Shown: in pieces, positions 25,547-35,527 of the stretch
Layout: each line of letters begins with the position of its first letter
Position numbering within the stretch: the first letter of the stretch is position 1
NCBI RefSeq assembly: GCF_002807665.1
Contig: NZ_PEAY01000002.1
Location: 186,001-250,000 of the forward strand
Source of the DNA: Neoalteromonas facilis
Lineage (GTDB): Bacteria > Pseudomonadota > Gammaproteobacteria > Enterobacterales > Alteromonadaceae
DNA length: 64,000 bases
Direction: 5' to 3'
The notes under the pieces: model-generated
The model's input: the letters and a program-made list of their open reading frames with translations, nothing else
What the model was told of the DNA's origin: nothing
The model's database searches: none
Made by a program: the position numbers and the translations under genes

Positions 25547-26425
25547 TTATACCTGTTTTCGCTTGTAGCGTTCCCAAAATCCGTTAGTCAGTGCGACTCC
25601 AACGATGATACACAGGCCTCCGATGTAAACGGGCAGAGAGAGTCGTTCGGATAAGAAAATTGCGCCCCAAATAACGCCAAACAGTGGGACCAAATAAGCT
25701 ACGGTGATCGCTTTTGCAGGACCAATAGATGCAATTAGGTCGAAATACAAAATATAGGCGACCCCTGTGCACAATAGGGCTAACGCAATGGCTTGCCACC
25801 ACGCATTTGATGAAATCGCTTGTTCAGGCCAGGTTGCTAAGGTAAAGGGTAGCAAAAATATAGACGCGAAAAATTGACTGCCTGCTGCCACAGCCAATGG
25901 CTTAACACCTTGCATATAACGCTTCATGTAGCTGGCAGCAATGCCATAACAAAAGGTTGCCATCAATGCCGTGGCGATGGGTAAAAAGCTAATATTATCC
26001 AGAGTAAGCTTAGCCCAACTTAATTGCACTACGCCGATAAAGCCGATACATAAGCCGATCACGGCAGCCTTGGTGAGACGTTCCGAAAGCCATGCAAACG
26101 CAATCAAAGCGCCAAACATAGGAGCCGTTGCGTTCAATATTGAATTGTATCCCGCCTCTAAATACAAAGAGCTGTAGTTAAACAAACAAAATGGGATGGC
26201 AGTGTTCACTAAGCCAATGATAGCGATCCCTTTCCAATGCACCATGGCTTCGCGCCATTGCTTCGCTAACAGCACAAAAGGCAGCAAGAACAGGGTAGCC
26301 AGTACGGTCCTCACTTCAACCAATGCGTATACGCCAAACTCAGGGGTCGCAGCTCTCATGTATAAAAATGAGGAGCCCCAAATAGCGCCTAGTAGGACTA
26401 GCTTACCAATGCTAATGTAATTCAA
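25547..26425 (-). CDS. EamA/DMT-superfamily permease
   Basis: A 292-residue inner-membrane protein with ten predicted segments in two EamA repeats, including the WGSSFLYMR start and the GEF-type duplicated ends (IGFIGVVQLSW and LCIIVGVALTNG). It likely exports a small metabolite or amino acid; the substrate cannot be read from sequence. The start is TTG at 26425. It is convergent with the GGDEF gene (8-base gap) and follows ogt on the same strand. Confidence 0.85.
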   Translation of the reverse strand: MNYISIGKLVLLGAIWGSSFLYMRAATPEFGVYALVEVRTVLATLFLLPFVLLAKQWREAMVHWKGIAIIGLVNTAIPFCLFNYSSLYLEAGYNSILNATAPMFGALIAFAWLSERLTKAAVIGLCIGFIGVVQLSWAKLTLDNISFLPIATALMATFCYGIAASYMKRYMQGVKPLAVAAGSQFFASIFLLPFTLATWPEQAISSNAWWQAIALALLCTGVAYILYFDLIASIGPAKAITVAYLVPLFGVIWGAIFLSERLSLPVYIGGLCIIVGVALTNGFWERYKRKQV

Positions 26426-26455
26426 GAATACCCCTTCTTGTTTAACTTGCTGATA

Positions 26456-26917
26456 TTAATTGCGTTTTAAACTCGCTTCCCACTCGAGCAACCATTGCTT
26501 TCGTGACAAGCCACCGGCGTAACCAACCAGCTTTTTGTTGCGACCAATAATACGATGACAAGGCACAACGATACTAATAGGGTTTTTACCATTGGCAGCA
26601 CCCACAGCGCGGCAGGCTTTTGGATTACCGATCGCATTGGCAATAGTTAGATAGCTGGCTGTGTGCCCATATTCAACAGATTGCAGGTTTTGCCACACTT
26701 TAGCCTGAAACGCAGTACCTGAAGAGGCTAATGGTAAATTAAACGCGGTGCGTTCATGGGCAAAGTATTCAGATAACTGCTGGTGAGCTAATTTCGTAAC
26801 GGCATTCGGGTTATCGACGCCGGCTTCATCTACAAATAATATAGAGCAAACCGCTTCATTAGTAGCGCAAATTTCTATCCAGCCAATGGCGGTATGTAAA
26901 TATTCGACTGACGGCAT
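26456..26917 (-). CDS. ogt: Methylated-DNA--protein-cysteine methyltransferase
   Basis: A 153-residue suicide repair protein that removes methyl groups from O6-methylguanine. The acceptor is C120 in IVVPCHRIIG, preceded by the helix-turn-helix segment with ACRAVGAANGKNP. It lies one base after the Ada-AlkA gene on the same strand; together they cover the functions of an adaptive response split over two polypeptides. Length is typical of Ogt. Confidence 0.95.
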   Translation of the reverse strand: MPSVEYLHTAIGWIEICATNEAVCSILFVDEAGVDNPNAVTKLAHQQLSEYFAHERTAFNLPLASSGTAFQAKVWQNLQSVEYGHTASYLTIANAIGNPKACRAVGAANGKNPISIVVPCHRIIGRNKKLVGYAGGLSRKQWLLEWEASLKRN

Positions 26918-26918
26918 A

Positions 26919-28304
26919 TTATTGTCCTTGCTGTTGTAAGCTTTCGCATTGCCAAAGTTGCATAGTGAGATAGCTGCCCCAAGGAGAGGATTGTGCTGGT
27001 TGTAGCTTTAGCTTTTGAATTTGACGAGCCACAATCAAATCGTTGCTAAGCAAAATATTGGGTTCCGAGTAGCCGCGCAATTTAATGTAATTCACTGTCC
27101 AGGGCCCAATCCCTTTTAATCCAAGTAATACTTCAGGCGCAGGTGATGGTGTCTCAACAAAAGCCTGCGCAATAGCTTTTAATGCGCTTTTACGTGCTTG
27201 TGGCATACGTAAAACATCATTGTCGATATTGGTCATTTGCTGTGGCGTTGGAAACGTTGCAAGTGAATCGGATGATGATAAATGGGTAATGATATTATTA
27301 AGTTGCTTGATGGCGGAACGAACACTGACTTGCTGTCCGAGAACGGCGCGGCAAGCGGCTTCAAAAGGGCTCCAAGCTCCCGGTAGGCGTATACCCTCAT
27401 CAATCAGTTGAGACGGCATACCGCTGGCAGATAGTCCTTGATTGACTACTGATGGGTTGGCATCCAAGTCGAGTACACGCCTTATATTCGCAATGACGGG
27501 CAACAGCGCCGATATTCGAGTTAGGCTCAGTTCTACGTGAAAAGCACATTCTGTTGGGTCATGTGTTGCTTTAAAGAATGATAGTTCTTCATCGGTTTCG
27601 CAATGAAATGAACGACTATAGCTGCATGTGTCAACGTGCTCTATCGCGTTGATAGCGCGAGCAGCGAGGAAGTCACGGACCCATTCCCAGTTATACGGCG
27701 GACGATAGTGCAAAGTTAATGTGACGGAGTTTTTGCTAGGTACATTCTTACGTTTGCGGATTTGGCTCGGGGATATGTCGAGCTTACTTTTCATGTGTTG
27801 CTGCAAACTGCGGCTCGAATTGAAACCCACCGCGCAGGCAATGTCTTCAACGGATAGCTGTGTTTGGTGCAACAATTGTTTAGCACTCATCAACTGGGAA
27901 TAGAGCTTAAATTGTTTTGGGCTCAATGCCATGTGTTGCACGAGTAGTTGATGTAAATACCGTTCACTGATCCCCAGTTTCGTTGCAATGTCGGAAATCG
28001 AAAGATGCGGGTGTTCATGGAGTAAACGTAAACCGCGCTCTAAAGTTGTATTTACGCCTTTCCAGGCCCAGGAGCCCGGAGCACTATCTGGGCGGCAACG
28101 CAGGCAGGGCCTAAGCCCTGATTGGATAGCTTGTTGTTGGCTGTCAAAGTACTCAACATTCTTTTCCAATGGCAAATTGGCTGGGCAAATCGGTCGACAA
28201 AAAATACCCGTGGTTTTAACGCCGACAAAGAATAGCCCGTCAAATCGAGGGTCGCGAGATAACCGTGCTTTTTGAAATTGCTGACGTTGGTTGTTGGTGA
28301 TCAT
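26919..28304 (-). CDS. Ada-type sensor/AraC domain fused to AlkA 3-methyladenine glycosylase
   Basis: A 461-residue, three-part protein. Residues 1-80 are the Ada metal-binding domain with zinc ligands C36, C40, C67 and C70, where C36 is the expected phosphotriester methyl acceptor. Residues ~85-185 are an AraC-type helix-turn-helix (LGISERYLHQLL, and VGFNSSRSLQQHMK). The rest is an AlkA glycosylase with the helix-hairpin-helix LKGIGPWTVNYIKLRG and a catalytic Asp in LLSNDLIV. It should both sense methylation damage and excise alkylated bases. Co-directional with ogt (1-base gap). ATG start. Confidence 0.93.
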   Translation of the reverse strand: MITNNQRQQFQKARLSRDPRFDGLFFVGVKTTGIFCRPICPANLPLEKNVEYFDSQQQAIQSGLRPCLRCRPDSAPGSWAWKGVNTTLERGLRLLHEHPHLSISDIATKLGISERYLHQLLVQHMALSPKQFKLYSQLMSAKQLLHQTQLSVEDIACAVGFNSSRSLQQHMKSKLDISPSQIRKRKNVPSKNSVTLTLHYRPPYNWEWVRDFLAARAINAIEHVDTCSYSRSFHCETDEELSFFKATHDPTECAFHVELSLTRISALLPVIANIRRVLDLDANPSVVNQGLSASGMPSQLIDEGIRLPGAWSPFEAACRAVLGQQVSVRSAIKQLNNIITHLSSSDSLATFPTPQQMTNIDNDVLRMPQARKSALKAIAQAFVETPSPAPEVLLGLKGIGPWTVNYIKLRGYSEPNILLSNDLIVARQIQKLKLQPAQSSPWGSYLTMQLWQCESLQQQGQ

Positions 28305-28392
28305 TGCAGCTAAACTTTATTAATAATGCGTCTAGTGTAATGTAATTTTTGCTATCTTATGCGAAGAAATCGGAAGTCAATGTTGTCGTCTT

Positions 28393-29700
28393 TTGAAACA
28401 AAATATTCAGGGTAAAAATTTGCTTTCAGGGATTTCGAACAACATAATCTACCCCCTCATATTTTTGCCCTTGAATGTTGTAGGAGCTGTGTTGAAGAGC
28501 GCGAAGCGATTTTTGCAGGTAATTGGCCTCAAACGTTTACTTCATCCCCACCGCGGAGTGTGGGTGATTAGTGCTCTTTTGTCTGTTGTTATTGCATGTC
28601 CAGCATCAGCTCAACAGGCCCCCAGTTGGTTTACTGCGTATAGTGCAGATGTCAAAGAACGAGCGGGTCAACTGAATATTCCCGGTTATGCCATGGTGTT
28701 TTATCAGCAAGGGCAAAGCCCCTATATTGTGACCCAAGGGAAAACGCATCGGCGTGGGCAAGCGATTGACAAAGATACTGTTTTTCGTATGGCTTCGGTA
28801 TCTAAAACGTTTACCGGTGTGCTCATGGCGAAGTTGGTGTCACAGAATCAATTAAGTTGGAATACTGAACTGACTCAACTGGTCAATCAGCCGGGTTTCA
28901 AAACATCCAATACCGACAAGATCCGCCTTGAGCACTTAATTGGGCAATCAAGTGGCTTCATGCCGAATGCCTATGACAACTTAATAGAAGCGGATTATCC
29001 AGTGAAGCGGGTGTTAGGGCAGTTGGCTGATTTGAAACCCTTGTGTCAGCCTGGTGACTGCTACACCTATCAAAATGCGCTCTTTGGTACTCTTGAACAT
29101 TATTTTTCAACCCAAAACACATCCTATCATCGTCAACTGCAAACCCACCTGTTTTCACCATTAGCAATGGAAACTGCCAGTGCAGGAAAGGGGGCTTTAA
29201 TGGGCTCTGAGCGCTGGGCTCGACCGCATATAGCGATTGCGAAGGACCGCTGGCGTGAAGGTGTTGTCGAGAACAATTATTATCGTTTTGCGCCTGCAGC
29301 GGGTGTTAATGCGAGCATTCAAGACTTACTTATTTATCTGCAAGCGATGCTGATTGAATACCCCGATATCGTCAGTGATGCTGTGGTGCGAGATGTTAGT
29401 ACGCCACGTGTTAGAACAACCCGAGAATTGTCGCGTAGAGGGTGGCGTGAACATCTTAATGACGCGCATTATGGTTTGGGTTGGCGTGTATATGACTTTG
29501 ATGGTCACCGTTTGGTTTACCACGGCGGCTGGGTAAAAGGCTATCGTGCTGATGTGAGTTTCTCACCTGAAACAGGCGCGGCGTATGCGATGTTAATGAA
29601 CGCGGAGAGTAATTTAATTAACTACACCACCGCGGAATTCTGGGCTGCATATTTTAAACATGCTGAGCCGCAAAAAGTCGCGGTGGCGTCGTCGCCGTAA
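28393..29700 (+). CDS. Serine hydrolase of the beta-lactamase / class C PBP family
   Basis: The reading frame is 435 codons from a TTG at 28393, but a more likely start is TTG at 28492, preceded by AGGAG at 5 bases. That places a signal peptide (VWVISALLSVVIACPASA) near the N-terminus. The catalytic SxxK is SVSK in RMASVSKTFTG, the YxN motif is YQN in CYTYQNALFG, and the third motif is HGG in LVYHGGW. This is the pattern of EstB/AmpC-like hydrolases; whether it acts on peptides, esters or beta-lactams is not evident. It is convergent with speA (4-base gap). Confidence 0.85.
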   Translation: MKQNIQGKNLLSGISNNIIYPLIFLPLNVVGAVLKSAKRFLQVIGLKRLLHPHRGVWVISALLSVVIACPASAQQAPSWFTAYSADVKERAGQLNIPGYAMVFYQQGQSPYIVTQGKTHRRGQAIDKDTVFRMASVSKTFTGVLMAKLVSQNQLSWNTELTQLVNQPGFKTSNTDKIRLEHLIGQSSGFMPNAYDNLIEADYPVKRVLGQLADLKPLCQPGDCYTYQNALFGTLEHYFSTQNTSYHRQLQTHLFSPLAMETASAGKGALMGSERWARPHIAIAKDRWREGVVENNYYRFAPAAGVNASIQDLLIYLQAMLIEYPDIVSDAVVRDVSTPRVRTTRELSRRGWREHLNDAHYGLGWRVYDFDGHRLVYHGGWVKGYRADVSFSPETGAAYAMLMNAESNLINYTTAEFWAAYFKHAEPQKVAVASSP

Positions 29701-29704
29701 CAGC

Positions 29705-31633
29705 TTATTTGCTGGTTTTAAGATAGGTGTAACCGGCTAAGCAGTTTTCATAAAAGTCCGTCCAGCGCACACCTTCTCTTGGCTTCATTTCACCACTCGC
29801 CACATGTTTGTCGATGAGTCGCTTAACGTCTGTCGCCATTGATTGTGGGTTATATTGCATAACACTCAAAACATCATTTACCGAAGAACCTTTCACCACT
29901 TCTTCAATGTAAAAATCTTGTGGGTCATCGTCGTAACTGAATATATGAACTTCGTTCAAGCGTCCGAACAGGTTGTGCATATCACCCATTACGTCTTGAT
30001 AGGCGCCCGTTAGGAACAAGCCTATATGGTAGGGTTCACCTTTCTTCAATGGGTGTACTGGTAACACGTCGGCAATACTGCGCTCAATGCTGAACTGATC
30101 GAGTTTGCCATCGCTATCACAAGTAATATCAACTAAGGAGCAATTTACCGTCGGTTCTTCATTCATGCGAGTGAGGGGAACTACCGGCAATAGTTGATCG
30201 ATGGCCCAAGTATCGGCAGCGGACTGGAAAACTGAGAAGTTACATAAATACTGGGATGACAAGTTGTAATCCAATTCTTGCATCTCTTCTGGAATGAAAT
30301 CGACATTGCGCAAACGGCGTTGGATCTCTTCCATAATTAGCCAATATAGGGTTTCTATTTTACCCAGCTCTTCAAGGGAAACTACGCGTAACTTGAAAGC
30401 ATCAAGCGCTTTTTCTTTGTATTCCGAAGCATCATTGAACAACTCTTGTAAGTTGCCACCCTCATTCATGGATTCAAATAAATCGCGAATGTTGGATACG
30501 AAAATGTGTTCACCTTCAACCGCTGAAGTATCAATCTGCGCACTGTTAGAGCGAATTTCACCCACAATTTCAGTGATCACACAGCTGTGATGTGCGGTAA
30601 TCGCGCGGCCACTTTCACTGACTAAATTAGGGTGCGGCACGCCTTCGAGATCACACACTTCTTTCATGCCATATACGACGTCAGCGACGTACTCTTGCAT
30701 GGTGTAGTTGCGCGAGGAATCATTGGTTGAATTGCTGCCATCGTAATCAATACCAAGGCCGCCGCCTACATCAACATACTCTAACGGGAATCCCATTTTG
30801 TGCAGTTCTGCATAGATGCGCGCACCTTCACTGATGGCCTCTTTCACCGAACGAATATCGGTCAACTGGCTACCAATATGGAAGTGCAATAATTTTAGGC
30901 AGTGACCTAACCCATGTTCCTCAAGATAGCGCGCCGTTTTAATGATTTCTGTGATGGTTAAACCAAACTTAGCTCGGTCTCCACCTGAACTTTCCCATTT
31001 ACCACGACCTTTAACCGTCATCTTAGAACGGACACCGATATTAGGCTCTACGCCAAGCTCTTTGGCGATTTTAACGAGTAAAAGTAATTCGCTGTATTTT
31101 TCGACGACGACAATCACTTTGCGGCCAAGCTTTGTGCCGAGCAATGCTAAGCGCATAAATTCTTCGTCTTTGTAACCGTTTAAGATGGTGAGTGATTCTT
31201 CGTTGGTATTGTAGGCCAACACGGTTATTAATTCGGCCTTAGAACCCGCTTCAAGACCGTAGTTGAAAGGTTTGCCTGCATCGACAATTTCTTCAACCAC
31301 TTCTCTCATTTGATTGACTTTTACCGGGTATACGCCGTTGTATTGGCCTTGAAAATTCGCTTCTTCAATGGTGGCATTGAATGCTTTGTTCAAAGACTCA
31401 ACCTGAGTACGCAATACGTCGTGAAAGCGGACTACAACAGGAAATTGCACGCCTTCCTGTTTGATTTCTTCAATGACGGCTTGAAAGTCGATGCGCATGG
31501 ACGGGTTTTCAGGATCGGGCGTTACCTGAACATTTCCATTTTCGCCAATATGAAAATAACCACCGCCCCAGCGGGAGACGCCGTATATACGTTCGGCGTC
31601 TTCGATTGACCATTTGCTATTCGCTTTTGACAC
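29705..31633 (-). CDS. speA: Biosynthetic arginine decarboxylase
   Basis: A 642-residue PLP enzyme that turns arginine into agmatine, the entry to putrescine by the agmatine route. The PLP lysine lies in NGVYPVKVNQ near 100; HFHIGSQLTDIRSV and GGGLGIDYDGS are typical of the fold III barrel, and LVSESGRAITAHH matches the family. It starts at GTG with AAGGA seven bases upstream. The small XRE gene lies 69 bp upstream on the same strand. Length is normal for SpeA. Confidence 0.97.
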   Translation of the reverse strand: MSKANSKWSIEDAERIYGVSRWGGGYFHIGENGNVQVTPDPENPSMRIDFQAVIEEIKQEGVQFPVVVRFHDVLRTQVESLNKAFNATIEEANFQGQYNGVYPVKVNQMREVVEEIVDAGKPFNYGLEAGSKAELITVLAYNTNEESLTILNGYKDEEFMRLALLGTKLGRKVIVVVEKYSELLLLVKIAKELGVEPNIGVRSKMTVKGRGKWESSGGDRAKFGLTITEIIKTARYLEEHGLGHCLKLLHFHIGSQLTDIRSVKEAISEGARIYAELHKMGFPLEYVDVGGGLGIDYDGSNSTNDSSRNYTMQEYVADVVYGMKEVCDLEGVPHPNLVSESGRAITAHHSCVITEIVGEIRSNSAQIDTSAVEGEHIFVSNIRDLFESMNEGGNLQELFNDASEYKEKALDAFKLRVVSLEELGKIETLYWLIMEEIQRRLRNVDFIPEEMQELDYNLSSQYLCNFSVFQSAADTWAIDQLLPVVPLTRMNEEPTVNCSLVDITCDSDGKLDQFSIERSIADVLPVHPLKKGEPYHIGLFLTGAYQDVMGDMHNLFGRLNEVHIFSYDDDPQDFYIEEVVKGSSVNDVLSVMQYNPQSMATDVKRLIDKHVASGEMKPREGVRWTDFYENCLAGYTYLKTSK

Positions 31634-31702
31634 TCGTTTTCCTTAGCTAACGAATACAGAGTCCATGCTCTGTAAATAAAAAAGTAAAGTGGTTTAGTAT
31701 AA

Positions 31703-31912
31703 CTAGGAATCCGGTGTATACCAAAATACTTCGTCGAGTGATTTGTTGAAAACGAATGCAATTTTAAAGGCGACTTCCAGTGAAGGTGAATAACGCCCTT
31801 TTTCAATCGCCATAATGGTCTGCCGCGTAACTCCAACCGCCTCGGCCAGTTGGTGTTGTGTCATTTCATTGGCGAAAAACCGACACTCTCGTACTTTATT
31901 ATGCAAAGGCAT
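31703..31912 (-). CDS. Small XRE-family transcription regulator
   Basis: A 69-residue single-domain helix-turn-helix protein: MTQHQLAEAVGVTRQTIMAIEKGRYSPSLEVAFKIA is the classic XRE fold, ending with SLDEVFWY. It resembles the YozG-type regulators that are paired with a small membrane protein. It follows the 162-residue membrane protein gene with a 2-base gap, so the two form an operon. The likely target is its own operon; control of speA downstream is possible. Confidence 0.9.
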   Translation of the reverse strand: MPLHNKVRECRFFANEMTQHQLAEAVGVTRQTIMAIEKGRYSPSLEVAFKIAFVFNKSLDEVFWYTPDS

Positions 31913-31914
31913 GG

Positions 31915-32403
31915 TTATACCCCTAAGCGGTATTCTTTAATCATCATGGCAAAGCGAACAATCTCAGCGATAAGCGCGCCAAACAGTAAAATATGAACAC
32001 CAATAAACGGGATGTTGAGACTACTTCCCTCAGCGAACTGCTCAAATTGTTCAATAATAAGTAAATGCCCGATACCCAATACAACTGCAGTAAATAGTAC
32101 TGCGTATGCTGGACTGGTTGCTTTCAAAGAGATGAGCTTATCGCGTTCATCTCCCGCTTGCTCTGAAGGTTTCGGATGCGCCATGGCGAGTACAGCATGA
32201 AACACGGATTCGACAATGATCACTGCAATGATGGCAATGTTGATCATCTGCAATGCCAAGCTCTTTTTATCTTCCATATCAATAGCGCTATTGTGCAAGC
32301 CTACTAGCCCAAGCGCGTAATCTCCCCATATATAAAATATGATGACGAGCGAAATCCATGCGCTCTTTTCAGAAAAAGACATATTCATTGTAGGTAATCC
32401 CAT
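31915..32403 (-). CDS. Four-helix membrane protein paired with XRE regulator
   Basis: A 162-residue inner-membrane protein with four predicted segments (about 12-30, 47-68, 93-112 and 130-150) and a charged KPSEQAGDERDKLI loop between the second and third. The GDERDK loop resembles DUF2178-type proteins that are commonly encoded with small XRE regulators. No biochemical function is known. The start is ATG at 32403; ATG codons at residues 6 and 8 are alternatives. Confidence 0.75.
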   Translation of the reverse strand: MGLPTMNMSFSEKSAWISLVIIFYIWGDYALGLVGLHNSAIDMEDKKSLALQMINIAIIAVIIVESVFHAVLAMAHPKPSEQAGDERDKLISLKATSPAYAVLFTAVVLGIGHLLIIEQFEQFAEGSSLNIPFIGVHILLFGALIAEIVRFAMMIKEYRLGV

Positions 32404-32609
32404 TAGTGTTTACGTTGTAGGATAATTGTTGGGTTTTATTACCTTTGTGTCAATAATGTTTAACATTGTGTTACACATTTCTACCTTTTGTTTGTTCAGG
32501 TTAACGCATAAATCAGTCGTTTCGTCAGTTTCAAGGGGACAACAGGATTGCGTGAACCACACTTCCCGGCTAAGGTTGGTGTACCTTAAGGTCGTTTTAC
32601 ACACACAAT

Positions 32610-35477
32610 ATGAACGTTAAATCTATTCGCGCAGCCTTGGCTGTGTCACTTCTGCTTGTTGGTCAATCAGTCGCTCAGGCTTCTTTATTAATGAAACCCA
32701 ATAGTGATCCTGACTTGGCCTACAACGGCAAAATCTTGGAAGGCAATTACAATAGCGCCATCACTCATCCCGACGAACTGTTAGGCTTTGCAGTCGGGCA
32801 ACGCGTGGCTACACCAGAGCAGATCATGCAAGCCATCGATTTGTGGGCGAGTCAGTCCGATCGATTGCAGGTTATTGAATATGCGCGTACGCACGAGCAT
32901 CGCCCTTTGTATGCCGTGCTTATTGGTGCACCTGAGTTATTGGCACAGCAGCAAGCTATTCTCGATAAGATTGATGCTTTGGCTGATCCGAGGAAAACCT
33001 CTGACGCAGACGCTAAGTCAATTATGTCAGAGCTGCCTGCAGTGGCATGGATGGCGTACTCTATTCATGGGAATGAAACGTCAGGAGCAGATGCTGCATT
33101 GGCGTCAATTTATCACCTAGTTGCGTCACAAGATGCATCTGTCACTAATATGCTCAATGACATGATCGTGGTTATCGACCCCATCATGAACCCTGATGGG
33201 CGAGCGCGTTTTGCTAAGTCGCTGGAGCAATACAGAGGTACAGCGCCGAATGTTGATGATCAATCATTGTTGCATCAAGGGGACTGGCCGTATGGTAGAA
33301 CGAACCATTATTTCTTTGATTTAAACCGAGACTTTTTCTATCTCACGCAACCCGAAACCCAAGGGCGCGTGAAACTGATCAACAAATGGCGACCTCAGTT
33401 GATGATCGATGGTCATGAAATGGGCGCTCAAGATACTTATTTAATGGGGCCTCCTCGTCAGCCGTTGAATACTAACATCAGTTCCAGCTTGCAAGAGTGG
33501 GCGAAAGTATTCGCTCGCGATCAGGGTGCTGCTTTTGACCAACGTGGTTGGCGTTACTATACCGGAGAATGGTTTGAAAACTGGTACCCAGGCTATTCAA
33601 ACTACGCTGAATACCGCGGCAGTATGCATATTTTGTATGAACAATCGCGTATGGCGGAAGATGGCGTAAGGCGTCCAGAAGGTACTGTTCAAACCTATCA
33701 GGAGTCGGTGCATCACCAATTTGTAAGCACCATGGCCAATTTACAAACATTAGCCAAAAACTCTGATGCAATGTATGCCGATTACTGGCAAGCCAGAAAA
33801 CAAAATGTGGCGAAGAAAGGCCCATATTCGGAACGCACGTTTGTGGTTCAGGCTAACGGTAATGAAGGTCGCACACAGGCATTGGTGGATAAGTTGCAGG
33901 CACAAGACATTGAAGTGTTTGTAGCGACTAAAGCGTTCACTGCTAAAGGTGCCACGAACCAGCTAGGTCAAGAGGTCGATATTAAGGTCGAGAAAGGCAG
34001 TTTGATCATTCCAAATCGCCAACCTGAGGCACGTTTACTGGCGGCTATTATGGAGTTTGATGCTGGTGTAAGCCGTGAAGTGTTGTTAGAGGAACGGCAA
34101 AAGATCCTACGCAACGGTCAATCCATTATGTACGACACTACAGCGTGGAATCTAAGCATGATGTATGGTCTAGAAGCGTATGAAGTGCCTTCACATATTG
34201 ACAGCAATGTTGTCGCATATACACCACCGTCGGTGTCACATCAGTTAATGCCGAATGCAATTGCATGGTCAGTTAATGGTGAAGATGATCGTTCACTCGG
34301 TTTTGCTGCTCAGTTAATGGAGCAGGGCGTTCAGGTACGCGTGGTAGATAAGGACGCGAGCTTCGAAGGACGTAATATTGCGAGGGGATCTGTGTTTGTA
34401 ACGCAGATGGATAATCCATCGAACACTACACTAGTGCAGCAGGTTACCGCTATGGCTGACAAGTTTGGTTTAGGTTTATCAGCGCATAGCTCAGGCTTTG
34501 GCGAAGGTGAATTGCCGGATTGGGGTGGTAGACACTTTAAGTTATTGACGCGTCCCCAAATTGGGTTACTCAGTCAAGGTAACGTAAGTAGTTATGACGT
34601 GGGAGCAACGTGGTGGGGAATTGACCACTATTTAGGCGTACGCCACAGCCAAATTAATATGAACTTGCTGAACCGCACCGATCTGCGCCGCTACAACGTG
34701 CTGATTTTGCCTGATACGTATGGCAAGCTCGAAGACGCTCACATCAAAATGTTGAATGAGTGGGTTAAACAAGGCGGTACCCTTATTGCCCATGGCAGCA
34801 GCGCTGGTAAATTGGCAAAAGAAGAAGGGTTGAGTAAGGTTCGTCAAATTCAAGACAGCTTTGACAAAGCCAGTGACTACAATATTGCATTGCAACGCGA
34901 ATGGTTGGCGATACAAAATTCTTTTGATGCCTCAGCAACCGCGTCTCATATATTGCCCCAGAGAGTCGATTATCCATGGGACAGTGACAGAAAAACGCCA
35001 TCTAAGGATGCGTTAAAGCAACAAGATGAATGGCAGCGCATATTCATGCCTCGCGGTTCAATGGTGGCGGGTCGAGCCGATGCGTTGCATTGGATGACAT
35101 TTGGCGTGAATGAAACCCTACCGTTACTGTATGGCCGTCAGCCTGTGTTAATGGCCGGTAAAGGTGTTGAAGCTGTGATGCGTGTTGGTGTGTTCAACGA
35201 TTCAAGCAAAGAAACTGATGCGTCAGAGTCCACTTGGTATGCACAACCTAAAGATCAGGACACTTATGTACGCATGAGTGGGCTTCTATGGCCAGAGGCA
35301 GCTCAACGTATCGCACACTCTGCTTATGTCACTCGTGAGGCGTCTGGAAAGGGTCAGGTCATATTGTTCTCTGGGCAACCCAACTTCCGTGGTGCTACAA
35401 AGGGGGCGAATCGCCTTTTATTAAATGCCGTGGTGTACGGTCCTGGCTTTGGGACGGCGCCAAAAGTAAATTTATAA
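32610..35477 (+). CDS. Exported M14-family zinc carboxypeptidase
   Basis: A 955-residue exported peptidase. A signal peptide covers residues 1-24 (ALAVSLLLVGQSVAQAS). The M14 zinc site is HGNE (H153, E156) and a third ligand is H269 in MIDGHEMG; VVIDPIMNPDGR and FFDLNRDF are family features. The C-terminal half contains a glutamine-amidotransferase-like fold (LILPDTYGKL...GGTLIAHG), seen in large M14 peptidases of marine bacteria. The likely role is digestion of external protein. A terminator lies 13 bases downstream. Confidence 0.9.
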   Translation: MNVKSIRAALAVSLLLVGQSVAQASLLMKPNSDPDLAYNGKILEGNYNSAITHPDELLGFAVGQRVATPEQIMQAIDLWASQSDRLQVIEYARTHEHRPLYAVLIGAPELLAQQQAILDKIDALADPRKTSDADAKSIMSELPAVAWMAYSIHGNETSGADAALASIYHLVASQDASVTNMLNDMIVVIDPIMNPDGRARFAKSLEQYRGTAPNVDDQSLLHQGDWPYGRTNHYFFDLNRDFFYLTQPETQGRVKLINKWRPQLMIDGHEMGAQDTYLMGPPRQPLNTNISSSLQEWAKVFARDQGAAFDQRGWRYYTGEWFENWYPGYSNYAEYRGSMHILYEQSRMAEDGVRRPEGTVQTYQESVHHQFVSTMANLQTLAKNSDAMYADYWQARKQNVAKKGPYSERTFVVQANGNEGRTQALVDKLQAQDIEVFVATKAFTAKGATNQLGQEVDIKVEKGSLIIPNRQPEARLLAAIMEFDAGVSREVLLEERQKILRNGQSIMYDTTAWNLSMMYGLEAYEVPSHIDSNVVAYTPPSVSHQLMPNAIAWSVNGEDDRSLGFAAQLMEQGVQVRVVDKDASFEGRNIARGSVFVTQMDNPSNTTLVQQVTAMADKFGLGLSAHSSGFGEGELPDWGGRHFKLLTRPQIGLLSQGNVSSYDVGATWWGIDHYLGVRHSQINMNLLNRTDLRRYNVLILPDTYGKLEDAHIKMLNEWVKQGGTLIAHGSSAGKLAKEEGLSKVRQIQDSFDKASDYNIALQREWLAIQNSFDASATASHILPQRVDYPWDSDRKTPSKDALKQQDEWQRIFMPRGSMVAGRADALHWMTFGVNETLPLLYGRQPVLMAGKGVEAVMRVGVFNDSSKETDASESTWYAQPKDQDTYVRMSGLLWPEAAQRIAHSAYVTREASGKGQVILFSGQPNFRGATKGANRLLLNAVVYGPGFGTAPKVNL

Positions 35478-35489
35478 TTGTTGTTTTTA

Positions 35490-35527
35490 AGCAGCTTCTT
35501 CTTATATGAGTTGAAGCTGCTGTTTTT
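35490..35527 (+). terminator. Terminator after M14 peptidase gene
   Basis: AGCAGCTTC and GAAGCTGCT form a perfect 9-bp stem with a 14-base loop, followed by TGTTTTTG. Confidence 0.8.

Noticed and set aside
28393-28491. N-terminal 33 codons of the beta-lactamase-like gene
   Set aside because: The TTG at 28492 with AGGAG at 5 bases gives a normal signal peptide; the upstream part has no ribosome-binding site, so it is probably not translated.
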